From Mucilaginibacter sp. PPCGB 2223 (GTDB taxonomy: Bacteria; Bacteroidota; Bacteroidia; Sphingobacteriales; Sphingobacteriaceae), in contig NZ_MDJS01000001.1 of NCBI RefSeq assembly GCF_001705515.1, positions 868,001 to 932,000 of the forward strand: 64,000 nt of DNA. Direction: 5' to 3'. The number at the start of each line of letters is the position of its first letter. Within the stretch, counting starts at the first letter, position 1. This document shows positions 50,947-59,383 of this stretch, piece after piece. The position numbers and the translations under genes are program-made. The notes beneath the pieces are model-generated. The model saw only the letters and a program-made list of their open reading frames with translations. It was not told where the DNA came from and made no database searches.

Positions 50947-53475
50947 ATGCGCGCGTTATTGAGGCTGATATCGGTCAATATTATTGTAATACTGCTTGCA
51001 GGTATCACGACCAATGGCTATACGCAAACGCCCAAAAGGCACAACAAACATTCTCTTCGCGATTCGCTGAGGCAAAAGGTTTTGCAACGCGATTCGATGG
51101 CGCGTTTATACCGCCATACGGATGGCTCGATAAACGATTTAGTAAGCCGGATTGAAGATTATACCACCCAATACAACCAGATCAGCAACGATCTTTCGAA
51201 AGGGTTTGATACACTCGAAATAAGCCAGCGCCTGCCCCAACTGGAAAAACGAATGGCCTTAATGAAGAGCACCATCGATCATTCCACTACGCTGGGCTAC
51301 CTCTTTACAATCCGTGATATGATTGATCATATTACCGAACAGATGGCGGTTTGGGAAACACAGTTAGGTACGTACAGTGATGAACTCGACAAAATGCGCG
51401 AAGCGCTGGCGAAGTTCAAGGCAGATACCGCTTTACGCACCGCGCCCGACGATAGCAGTCTACAGGTCAAATATTACCTCCAGGTGCAGGAACTGGAAAA
51501 AAAGTGGGCCAAAATTGACAGTTGCACTAAAAGATCCATTATCAGGATCGGTTTTTTAGAGAACGGTGTCTCAACACTCTCTATCCTGCTCATCGATCTT
51601 GACGATCGTATAGACACTAAGATCCATTTGTTTACTCTTAAAGCTACCGAGAATGAATATGGCTTTTTGTGGGATATGCATAAAATGGATAGGCTCGACA
51701 CAGCGCTTTCGCGTTCGTACAGCCTTAATTTCCGATTGTATAAATACTTTTTTACCAGCAAAGCAAACTACTACCCGCACCTGGGCTTTGTTATCCTGTT
51801 TATAGCCTTTTTAGGCTGGATCATTGCCAGCAAACGAAGAACCGCCCGAATAAAGGATAATGCCCAGACTATTTTTGATCAGACGCATTATATCGTTAAA
51901 CATCCTTTTGCCTCAGCAATTGCAGTAACGGCGGTTATCGGCACATATTTTTACGATCATCCGCCACAGGTTTTTGCACAGACCACCTTATTGCTGATGT
52001 TGGCCGCGCTGGGCTTTTTGATCAGCAACAACTTTCCGAAGCCTTTATTTAGGTTCTGGGCAGTACTGATGCCTGTAACCGTTTTACTAAGCCTGAGCAA
52101 TTTACTGATACTGATACCTTATGCCGACAGATGGTTGTTATTTATACTGTCAGGTATCGCTATATATGCAGCCTATCGGTTGCTGCAGGAAATGAAAACC
52201 GCAACGAATGACGCGGAAATTAAAAACGACTATCCGCCACACCTGCAGGTTGTTTTGAAGGTGTTTATTGCGCTTAACGCAATTTCGGCGCTCATGAACA
52301 TCACTGGTCGTTTTAGCCTGGCCAAAATAACCGGTACTACTGCGGCATTTAATCTTTGCCTGGCTATGGGCATGTACATTTTGATACAGATATTGATGGA
52401 AAGCCTTTTCCTGCAACTGGAGGCCAACAAATCGGCCGATACCCAGAGCCTCACCTCATATCTCGACTTTAAAATAGTACAAAAGAAATTTAAAGACGTG
52501 CTGGTAAAGGTATCGGTGATACTGTGGCTCATCGCACTGGCGCAGAACCTTAATATTGACGATTATCTGTATGATCAGGCCAATGATTTTTTAAGTAACA
52601 AACATCAGTTCAGCAGTACCGCATTTACTTTCGGCAGTATATTAACCTTTATCATCGTTATCTGGATATCTGGCCTTCTCGCGCGGGTTATCAGCTATTT
52701 TTACGATTTTACCGGGCAGCAGCAAACCAAGCTTACCCCAAAAGCAAAAAAGACACGCTCATCTATCCTCCTCATCAGGCTCACTATATTCACTATCGGT
52801 TTTTTTGTGGCTATTACAGCTGCCGGGATCCCTATGGACAGGGTGACCATCGTTATCGGCGCATTGGGCGTTGGTATCGGTTTTGGTTTGCAGAACATTG
52901 TAAACAACCTGGTATCGGGTATCATACTCGCATTTGAGAAACCGGTTCAGGTAGGTGATATCATCGAGGTAAGCGGCAAATCAGGCACTATTACCGAGAT
53001 TGGCATCCGTTCGAGTAAAATATCCCGTGGCGATGGTTCTGAACTGATTGTACCTAACGGCGATCTGATATCGCAGCATGTGGTTAACTGGACACTGAGC
53101 GATAACAACCGCCAGATCGAACTTATTGTAGGCGTAGCTTACGGAAGCGACGTGGCCAAAGTTGAAGCCTTGCTTAAAAAGATATTAACCGGCAACGACG
53201 ATATTATGACGAGCCCTGCACCTGCGGTATTCCTGCACAACTTTAGCGACAGCGCGGTCGATTTCAAATTATTATTCTGGGCAGCAGATATCAGTACCTG
53301 GGCAAGGCTGAAAAGCAATATCATGGCTCAGATCTATACCGAATTTGCTAAAGAGGGCATAGAAATACCGCATCCTAAAAGAGACATCCAGGTATATTTC
53401 CCTGAAAGCAGTACACCTGAAAATATCGCAAAGTTGCAGAGGCCTACAAAAAATCCTCCGGCGACAGATCAGTAA
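50947..53475 (+). CDS. Mechanosensitive channel, MscS family (large type)
   Basis: An 842-residue MscS-type protein: a signal-like start (LISVNIIVILLAGITTNGYTQ), a ~250-residue coiled-coil-rich periplasmic part, about ten membrane spans from residue ~275, and a C-terminal MscS core with the pore helix GALGVGIGFGLQNIVNNLVSGIILAFEKPVQVGDIIEV and the SGTITEIGIRSSKISRGDGSELIVPNGDLIS beta domain. It resembles the large MscK/MscM-type proteins. It vents solutes on hypo-osmotic shock. Its 3' end overlaps the convergent glycosyltransferase gene by 32 bases. Confidence 0.94.
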   Translation: MRALLRLISVNIIVILLAGITTNGYTQTPKRHNKHSLRDSLRQKVLQRDSMARLYRHTDGSINDLVSRIEDYTTQYNQISNDLSKGFDTLEISQRLPQLEKRMALMKSTIDHSTTLGYLFTIRDMIDHITEQMAVWETQLGTYSDELDKMREALAKFKADTALRTAPDDSSLQVKYYLQVQELEKKWAKIDSCTKRSIIRIGFLENGVSTLSILLIDLDDRIDTKIHLFTLKATENEYGFLWDMHKMDRLDTALSRSYSLNFRLYKYFFTSKANYYPHLGFVILFIAFLGWIIASKRRTARIKDNAQTIFDQTHYIVKHPFASAIAVTAVIGTYFYDHPPQVFAQTTLLLMLAALGFLISNNFPKPLFRFWAVLMPVTVLLSLSNLLILIPYADRWLLFILSGIAIYAAYRLLQEMKTATNDAEIKNDYPPHLQVVLKVFIALNAISALMNITGRFSLAKITGTTAAFNLCLAMGMYILIQILMESLFLQLEANKSADTQSLTSYLDFKIVQKKFKDVLVKVSVILWLIALAQNLNIDDYLYDQANDFLSNKHQFSSTAFTFGSILTFIIVIWISGLLARVISYFYDFTGQQQTKLTPKAKKTRSSILLIRLTIFTIGFFVAITAAGIPMDRVTIVIGALGVGIGFGLQNIVNNLVSGIILAFEKPVQVGDIIEVSGKSGTITEIGIRSSKISRGDGSELIVPNGDLISQHVVNWTLSDNNRQIELIVGVAYGSDVAKVEALLKKILTGNDDIMTSPAPAVFLHNFSDSAVDFKLLFWAADISTWARLKSNIMAQIYTEFAKEGIEIPHPKRDIQVYFPESSTPENIAKLQRPTKNPPATDQ

Positions 53476-54481
53476 AGTGCTTTTTCTTACGTACAAAAAA
53501 GTCGATGATGATGCTCTTTTTGTACATGCCGGTAAGGTTATACTTGCGGTAACGCGATCGTACCGTGGTTACGTTTTTACTAAACAGGTTGCGCACAAAG
53601 TTTTGATGCGCACGGCTTACCGCCCAGGCGTCCTTACGTTTGCCTTCGCTTAAAAAACGCAGCAGGGCCACAAAATCGAGTACGATCCTGATCGGAATAA
53701 TAATGAGTGCACGCCAAAAGGGTAAATTCTTTTTAAGCAGCACGAGATTATTGCGGAAATTGAGGTAGGTTTTAAAGGGGTTTTCAGTATTGAGTGTGCC
53801 TCCGCCAACATGATACACTTCCGATTCGGCGCAGTACATTACCTTCAAACCGATGTTTTTTAGGCGCCAGCAAAGGTCAATCTCTTCCATATGGGCGAAA
53901 AAGCGCTCGTCAAAACCACCCACATCATCCCAATGTTTCTTTTTAATGAACAAGGCAGCACCCGAAGCCCAGAATATTTCTTTCGAGCGCTGGTATTGCC
54001 CGCGGTCTTCCTCTATCTCATAAAAGATACGCCCCTCGCAAAACGGGTAACCAAACTTATCGATAAAGCCACCGGCAGCGCCGGCATGCTCAAAATAGTT
54101 TTTTTCTTTAAAGGATTTAATCTTTGGCGCAGCGGCGGCGATAAGTTCATCGCTCTCCATTAACTTAATCACCGGCTCTATCCAGCCGGGAACCACTTCG
54201 ATATCAGAGTTGAGCAGGATGAAATAATCGGCTTCTACATGGATTAATATGCGATTATATCCTCCTGTAAAGCCATAATTCTGATCGTTTTGTAAAATGG
54301 TAATTGAAGGGTGATGATCTTTTAAAAACCGGACAGAACCGTCGGAAGAAGCATTGTCGCCAACCACAAGTTCAAGGTTAGGATACGTTGAGGCCAGAAC
54401 TGATGGTAAAAAATCGCGGAGATAATTTTTGCCGTTCCAGTTCAATATCACTACGGCAACCCTTGGTAAATTCAGGCTCAT
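53444..54481 (-). CDS. Glycosyltransferase family 2
   Basis: A 345-residue GT-A-fold transferase. The nucleotide-sugar binding start is VAVVILNWNGKNYLRDFLPSVLASTYPNLELVVGDNASSDGS; the DxD-like motif is LLNSDIEV; the acceptor/catalytic region includes FEHAGAAGGFIDKFGYPF and GGFDERFFAHMEEIDLCWRLKNIGLKV (ED region). It resembles rhamnosyl/polysaccharide GT2 enzymes. It lacks a TM, but the C-terminal ~110 residues are basic and may bind membrane. The product glycan is unknown. It overlaps the MscS gene by 32 bases at the 3' end. Confidence 0.93.
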   Translation of the reverse strand: MSLNLPRVAVVILNWNGKNYLRDFLPSVLASTYPNLELVVGDNASSDGSVRFLKDHHPSITILQNDQNYGFTGGYNRILIHVEADYFILLNSDIEVVPGWIEPVIKLMESDELIAAAAPKIKSFKEKNYFEHAGAAGGFIDKFGYPFCEGRIFYEIEEDRGQYQRSKEIFWASGAALFIKKKHWDDVGGFDERFFAHMEEIDLCWRLKNIGLKVMYCAESEVYHVGGGTLNTENPFKTYLNFRNNLVLLKKNLPFWRALIIIPIRIVLDFVALLRFLSEGKRKDAWAVSRAHQNFVRNLFSKNVTTVRSRYRKYNLTGMYKKSIIIDFFVRKKKHFTDLSPEDFL

Positions 54482-54660
54482 TGAATTGTAACCTCCGGTT
54501 TAACACTTTGCCGGCGGCCCGGCCATAACCTGTATTGCGCTTCTTTAACGATCATTTTTTGTATTTTATATTGCAACATCAAACAAAAAAACGACCCTAA
54601 GTATAAAAGCCTTTTTGAATGACTATTTTTGCGAATTAGTCTACAAACATAAAAAAATAT

Positions 54661-55269
54661 ATGCACGATAAGGGAGCTATTTTGCCGATGTTTTACCTGC
54701 CGCCGGTCGCCTGGTTTTCACAGCTGAACAAAAGCAAAACCGATATATTAATTGATAAAGAAGAACATTTTATTAAACAAACCTACCGCAACCGGGCGCA
54801 TATTTACTCGCCCGATGGTATTTTGGCGCTAACGGTACCGGTTGTAAGGGGCGCCAAAGTGCATACGAAGGTTAAGGATGTAAAGATCAGTTATGATTTT
54901 GACTGGCAGCGCCTGCACTGGATGAGTTTGCAGAACTGCTATCGCCGGTCGGCTTATTTTGAGTTTTATGAGGATAGCTTTGCGCCGTTTTACCAGATGC
55001 GGTACGATAATTTGTTCGACTATAACCTACAGCAACTTAAAGTAATAATGAAGTTGCTGAAAATTAATACGGAGATCAAATTTACAGACGAATACGAGGA
55101 AAGTTATCCTGACAGAACCGACCTGCGCTTGTCGCTCGATCCCAAGAAGGAGCAACCACAGCAAAAACCCTATTTCCAGTTATTTGAAGAGCGGAAAGGT
55201 TTTTTGAACAACCTGAGCATTGTCGATCTGTTGTTTAATCAGGGGCCGCAGGCGGTTAATTATTTGTAA
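54661..55269 (+). CDS. WbqC-family protein
   Basis: A 202-residue WbqC-like protein: MFYLPPVAWFSQLNKSKTDILIDKEEHFIKQTYRNRAHIYSPDGILALTVPVVRG and later DWQRLHWMSLQNCYRRSAYFEFYEDSFAPFY are the family blocks, ending in a Pro/Gln region (KKEQPQQKPYFQLFEERKGF). WbqC members are linked to polysaccharide or signal-peptidase-adjacent loci; the enzymatic role is unproved. It is divergent from the GT2 gene with a 180-base gap that contains a -7-like TATTTTTG at 54624. The real start may be this ATG or the MFYLPP nine codons on. Confidence 0.9.
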   Translation: MHDKGAILPMFYLPPVAWFSQLNKSKTDILIDKEEHFIKQTYRNRAHIYSPDGILALTVPVVRGAKVHTKVKDVKISYDFDWQRLHWMSLQNCYRRSAYFEFYEDSFAPFYQMRYDNLFDYNLQQLKVIMKLLKINTEIKFTDEYEESYPDRTDLRLSLDPKKEQPQQKPYFQLFEERKGFLNNLSIVDLLFNQGPQAVNYL

Positions 55270-55322
55270 ATTTTAGATTTGACAACTTTAAAAAAATTGC
55301 CAAATCTAAACAGAACTATATT

Positions 55323-55976
55323 TTACTTAGCAAACTCCGGCTTTAACAGACTGGGCACTGCTTTGCGCATCTTCATCACTTTCGGTACCGATACCGATTG
55401 GATATAACCGCTCTCTGGATGTAAGCGGTAATAGCCCTGGTGATATACTTCGGCTGGGTACAACACTTTGTAAGCAGTAACTTCGGTTACTATAGCTTTG
55501 TCGTAATGGTGAGTAGCATTTACTTTTCTGATTTCGGCCTCTGCAGCAGCCTTTTCTTCGGGGGTACGGTAAAAAATTGCCGAACGGTAATCTTCACCTT
55601 CATCCGGCCCCTGATAGTTTAACTCGGTCGGGTTGTGCGCATATAAAAAGGCGTTTACCAATTGGGCGTAGCTGATCACTTTAGGGTCGTAATAGATCTG
55701 TACCGATTCGGCATGACCTGTATTTTTCTCGCAAACCTGCTCGTAGGTTGGCCGTACGGTTATACCGCCCGAATAGCCGGCAACAACTTTATTTACACCT
55801 TTAAGCTCAGACATTGCTTCGGACATGGCCCAAAAACAGCCTCCGGCAAAAGTAGCCACCTTTTCGCCTGGACCCGGAGCAGGTAATTTAGCAAACGAAT
55901 GATCTTCGGGCAGTGCATTTGCACAGCCTACAGCCAGCCATATGATACTTAAAAATAACAAACTTATTTTTTTCAT
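55323..55976 (-). CDS. msrA: Peptide methionine sulfoxide reductase A, lipoprotein form
   Basis: A 217-residue MsrA. It starts MKKISLLFLSIIWLAVGCANALPE, a lipoprotein signal with lipobox LAVGC. The catalytic motif is GGCFWAMSEAMSELKGV (Cys in GCFWA), then VVAGYSGGITVRPTYEQVCEKNTGHAESVQIYYDP. The later HHYDKAIVTEVTAYKVLYPAEVYHQGYY is the substrate groove. It reduces Met-S-sulfoxide and would act in the periplasm or at the outer membrane. No MsrB fusion is present. A T-rich UTR separates it from neighbours. Confidence 0.95.
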   Translation of the reverse strand: MKKISLLFLSIIWLAVGCANALPEDHSFAKLPAPGPGEKVATFAGGCFWAMSEAMSELKGVNKVVAGYSGGITVRPTYEQVCEKNTGHAESVQIYYDPKVISYAQLVNAFLYAHNPTELNYQGPDEGEDYRSAIFYRTPEEKAAAEAEIRKVNATHHYDKAIVTEVTAYKVLYPAEVYHQGYYRLHPESGYIQSVSVPKVMKMRKAVPSLLKPEFAK

Positions 55977-56064
55977 GGATATTGATTTAATTATTTGAAT
56001 TTACGCAATTGGTCGGTATGCAGTTGCTGAACCTTACAAATAGTTTATCATTTCAAATTCACAT

Positions 56065-56280
56065 TTAAGGTTTGTGTTTTAGCGGAGTAAGCAAATAGTC
56101 CAGACCATTGATCTTGATCTCGAACATGGTGCTCAACAGCATGCCCATTTCACCTTTCGGAAATCCCTGCATTTGATACCATTCGAGATAATAAGCGGGA
56201 ATATCGCATATCAAAGTTCCCTTATATTTACCGTAAGGCATACGGGTAGCTATCAGTTTTTTAAGTATCTCCGGATTCAA
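56065..56280 (-). CDS. DUF3820 family protein
   Basis: A 71-residue DUF3820 protein: MPYGKYKGTLICDIPAYYLEWYQMQGFPKGEMGMLLSTMFEIK, the whole family signature (PFGKYKG..L.D.P..YL.W, here with Met and Tyr variants). It is small, has no signal and has no known function; members often lie with nucleic-acid-associated genes. It starts 38 bases from the convergent-facing region and is divergent from the 56376 gene. The ORF is compact and ends in a run LLTPLKHKP. Confidence 0.9.
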   Translation of the reverse strand: MNPEILKKLIATRMPYGKYKGTLICDIPAYYLEWYQMQGFPKGEMGMLLSTMFEIKINGLDYLLTPLKHKP

Positions 56281-56375
56281 AATCGGCTTTTAATCCTCAA
56301 ATATACCTCTTTTGCACTTTGCGTGCAATAAAACACATCGCCGTCATTTGTGTTACTAAGGTATATCAGCAAATT

Positions 56376-56750
56376 ATGGAACCTTTTGAAACCACATTAA
56401 CCGGAAGCGATGGCGAAATTGCCGGAACAGTTAAACAATTAAGCAAAGAAGCCTACCAATTTACCTCGGTAGATGGCGCCTTGTATTTAACCATCACCAA
56501 AAACGAAGATGGCCGGTGGATACGTTTATCAGGCAGCGAACCCTATTTTTCGGGATGGGTAGATGAACTGACCGAAAAGATAGCATCGCAACCTAAAACA
56601 GTTAAAACTGCAGCAACTATAACAAAAAGCAAAACTGCTACTGCTCTACCTGTTAAGAAAGCAAAGGTGGATACTGACAAAAAAACGACAGTGAAGGTTT
56701 CGGCAAATAAAAAAGCTAAAGTATCTTCGGCAGTAACAAAAACCAAATAA
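56376..56750 (+). CDS. Small protein with Lys/Ala-rich histone-like tail
   Basis: A 124-residue protein from the ATG at 56376; a longer frame to 56319 adds residues without support. The first ~70 residues form a beta-rich domain (ETTLTGSDGEIAGTVKQLSKEAYQFTSVDGALYLTITKNEDGRWIRLSGSEPYFSGWVDELTEKI). The last ~50 are low-complexity and very basic (SKTATALPVKKAKVDTDKKTTVKVSANKKAKV), like the tails of bacterial histone-like or DNA-binding proteins. The family is unknown. Its stop overlaps the aldo/keto reductase start (TAATG), so the pair is co-transcribed. Confidence 0.8.
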   Translation: MEPFETTLTGSDGEIAGTVKQLSKEAYQFTSVDGALYLTITKNEDGRWIRLSGSEPYFSGWVDELTEKIASQPKTVKTAATITKSKTATALPVKKAKVDTDKKTTVKVSANKKAKVSSAVTKTK

Positions 56751-57697
56751 TGGAAAAACGCGAGTTGGGCAGCACCGGTATACAGGTTAGCCCTTTGTGC
56801 CTCGGCGGCAATGTTTTCGGCTGGACGATAGACGAACCGCAATCGCACCTGATATTAAGCGCCGCCGTCGATGCTGGCCTGAATTTTATTGATACTGCCG
56901 ACGTTTACTCGGCATGGGCACATGGCGGCGAGGGAGGACAATCTGAAACCATTATAGGCAGCTGGCTAAAAAAGACTGGTAGCCGCAATAAGGTAATCAT
57001 TGCTACCAAAGTTGGGAAAGATATGGGCAACGGCAAAAAAGGCCTCTCTAAGGCCTATATTACCAAAGCTGTTGAAGATTCGCTGAGACGCCTGCAAACT
57101 GACTATATCGACCTGTATCAATCGCACGATGATGATCAGCAAACGCCGTTTGAAGAAACTTTAGCGGCTTTCGGCGAGCTGATCAAACAGGGAAAGGTTC
57201 GGGCCATTGGCGCATCTAATTACAATGCGCAAAGGTTACAGGAATCGTTGGATGTGAGCAAAAAAAACAACCTGCCTGCTTATCAAACCTTACAACCGCT
57301 TTATAACCTGTACGATCGGGAGGCATACGAAAAAGAGCTGGAAGCAGTATGTGTAGCCAACGGATTGGGCGTGCTCAATTTTTATGCTTTGGCCAGCGGC
57401 TTTTTAACCGGGAAATACCGTACAGAGGAAGACCTGGCAAAAACGCGGCGACAAAGCAATAAAAAGTATTTTAACGAACGTGGTTTTAAAATATTGAAAG
57501 GTTTGGATGAGGTGGCTGCCCGCTATGGTGCTAACCCGGCGCAGGTAGCGCTCGCCTGGCAAATGGACCGGCCGAGCATTACATCGCCTATAGCCAGTGC
57601 TACAAGTATCGATCAGCTACAGGATTTGATTAAAGCAACAGAGCTGAAGCTCGATGCTAATGCAATGACTGTGATTGATCGGGCATCGGCGTGGTAA
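56750..57697 (+). CDS. Aldo/keto reductase
   Basis: A 315-residue (beta/alpha)8 AKR. The catalytic tetrad Asp-Tyr-Lys-His maps to FIDTADVYSAW (Asp49, Tyr53 region), IIATKVG (Lys) and LYQSHDDD (His); the NADPH-binding part includes GASNYNAQRLQE and the late SPIASATSIDQLQDL. Start MEKRELGSTGIQVSPLCLGG is the usual AKR opening (yeast/bacterial AKR11/12-type). The substrate is unknown. The ATG overlaps the upstream stop. It is separated from the convergent GH1 gene by 29 bases. Confidence 0.95.
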   Translation: MEKRELGSTGIQVSPLCLGGNVFGWTIDEPQSHLILSAAVDAGLNFIDTADVYSAWAHGGEGGQSETIIGSWLKKTGSRNKVIIATKVGKDMGNGKKGLSKAYITKAVEDSLRRLQTDYIDLYQSHDDDQQTPFEETLAAFGELIKQGKVRAIGASNYNAQRLQESLDVSKKNNLPAYQTLQPLYNLYDREAYEKELEAVCVANGLGVLNFYALASGFLTGKYRTEEDLAKTRRQSNKKYFNERGFKILKGLDEVAARYGANPAQVALAWQMDRPSITSPIASATSIDQLQDLIKATELKLDANAMTVIDRASAW

Positions 57698-57726
57698 TTA
57701 TACAATAAAAGGTACTAAAGAATGTT

Positions 57727-59085
57727 CTATCCCTTCAGAAACTCACCATACCACTTGCCGGATGATTTAACGGTACGTTTCTGCGTTTCGAAATCAACGT
57801 GGATGATGCCAAAGCGCGGGTGATAGCCTTCGGCCCATTCAAAATTATCGGTCAGGGTCCAGATAAAGTAGCCGCCTACTTTGCAGCCTTCCTGCTTAGC
57901 TTTAAGTACCTGCGCTATATGGTCTTTAAGATACCCTAATCGTAAAGGGTCATCAACAATACCACCGGTAACCATATCCAGAAAAGCGGCGCCATTTTCG
58001 GTGATGATTATTTTTTTAACCTGCGGATAAGCCTCGAACTGCTTAATAATGTGATAAATGGCCTGTGGATAAACTTCCCATTTCATAGCGGTAACAGGTA
58101 CGTTCCGTTTTTCGGGTTTAACAAGCCTCGCCCCTACATAAGGCACAAAGAACGAAGCTTTAACGATCTCTCTGGTATAATTCTGTAACCCGATAAAGTC
58201 AAAATCAAAAGTCATGAGCTGCTCGTCGCCGGGCAACATATACTTTTTAATCTCGCTGAATATTTTTACTTCGGTAGGATAGCCCAAACCTATTGTAGGT
58301 TCGAAGAATAACCGGTTAAGAATAGCGTCAACACGTTTTGCAGCGGCGATATGCCTTGGCTTCTTCGAATAGGGTTCGATATACGAACATGAGAATGTTG
58401 TGCCGATCTCTGCGCCGGGGCATAACTGTCGCAATATCCTCCCTCCTGCAGCCATGCACAAAATGGCGTGATGCACAGCCGGTAAAAAATTCTTTACACC
58501 TGTGCGCCCGGGCGCATGCAGGCCCAAAAAATAACCAGCCCCTACAAAGACCGAGGGTTCGTTCATCACCATCCAGTGTTTAACGCGGTCGCCGAAGTTT
58601 TGGGCACAAACGGTTACAAAGTCGCTGAACCAGCCGACCACTTCGCGATTCGTCCAGCCACCTTTTTGTTCGAGAACGTGGGGGATATCCCAATGATAAA
58701 GCGTAACCCAGGGTTCAATGCCGTTCTCCAGGCAAAAATCGATCACACGATTATAAAAATCTATACCAGCCTGGTTGAGCGAAGCTTGGGTGCCATCGGG
58801 CATAATGCGCGGCCAGGCAACGGAAAATCGAAAATTAGGAATATTCAGCTGTTTAATGAGCAGGATATCTTCCCGGTAACGGTTATAAAAATCGGTAGCG
58901 ATTTGCGGATGATCACCGTTTAAGGTTTTACCTTTAGTTTGCGAAAACACATCCCAGACAGAAAGCCCGCGGCCGTCAACGTCAAAACTGCCCTCGGTTT
59001 GGGCTGCCGCGCTTGACACGCCCCAGGTAAAATCGTTGCCAAAAAGTTGTTTAGATAGGTTATTGTTTTCGATATGGGAGTCCAT
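57727..59085 (-). CDS. GH1 family beta-glucosidase
   Basis: A 452-residue GH1 enzyme without a signal peptide, so cytoplasmic or unexported. It opens NDFTWGVSSAAAQTEGSFDVDGRGLSVWDVFSQ, and has the acid/base Glu in HWMVMNEPSVFVGAGY and the nucleophile Glu in IIITENGAAFLD. Length and motifs are standard. The preferred beta-glycoside (cellobiose, aryl-glucoside) cannot be set by eye. It is convergent with the aldo/keto reductase. The 298-base gap upstream (59086-59383) is AT-rich and holds no gene; the lysA 3' end lies at its far side. Confidence 0.95.
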   Translation of the reverse strand: MDSHIENNNLSKQLFGNDFTWGVSSAAAQTEGSFDVDGRGLSVWDVFSQTKGKTLNGDHPQIATDFYNRYREDILLIKQLNIPNFRFSVAWPRIMPDGTQASLNQAGIDFYNRVIDFCLENGIEPWVTLYHWDIPHVLEQKGGWTNREVVGWFSDFVTVCAQNFGDRVKHWMVMNEPSVFVGAGYFLGLHAPGRTGVKNFLPAVHHAILCMAAGGRILRQLCPGAEIGTTFSCSYIEPYSKKPRHIAAAKRVDAILNRLFFEPTIGLGYPTEVKIFSEIKKYMLPGDEQLMTFDFDFIGLQNYTREIVKASFFVPYVGARLVKPEKRNVPVTAMKWEVYPQAIYHIIKQFEAYPQVKKIIITENGAAFLDMVTGGIVDDPLRLGYLKDHIAQVLKAKQEGCKVGGYFIWTLTDNFEWAEGYHPRFGIIHVDFETQKRTVKSSGKWYGEFLKG

Positions 59086-59383
59086 CGATAGTCCAGGTCA
59101 AGCTAATTTTTGCCTAAACTGTAAATTTTTATTTAAAGTATAACAGAAAATTAACAAATTGTTATTTTTTAGTGCATGAACGATGAGCGCATGCTCCTCA
59201 AAAACAACATTTTTTTAATATTCCGTACAAGAGAAAAAAGATTCAATACTTTCATATTACAAGTTTAAATACTTGCCTTTAACTTAATATTCAACAACTG
59301 TTATATTATTGTTAAACAAGCCATTAGCAGCTTATGTAATATGATACGTTCAAAGCAGGAAAAATGTTTCCCAATGCCTGACC

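Noticed and set aside
54478..54666. Minus-strand open frame of 62 residues before the GT2 gene
   Set aside because: It covers an A/T-rich promoter region, has no ribosome binding site and no recognisable protein features.
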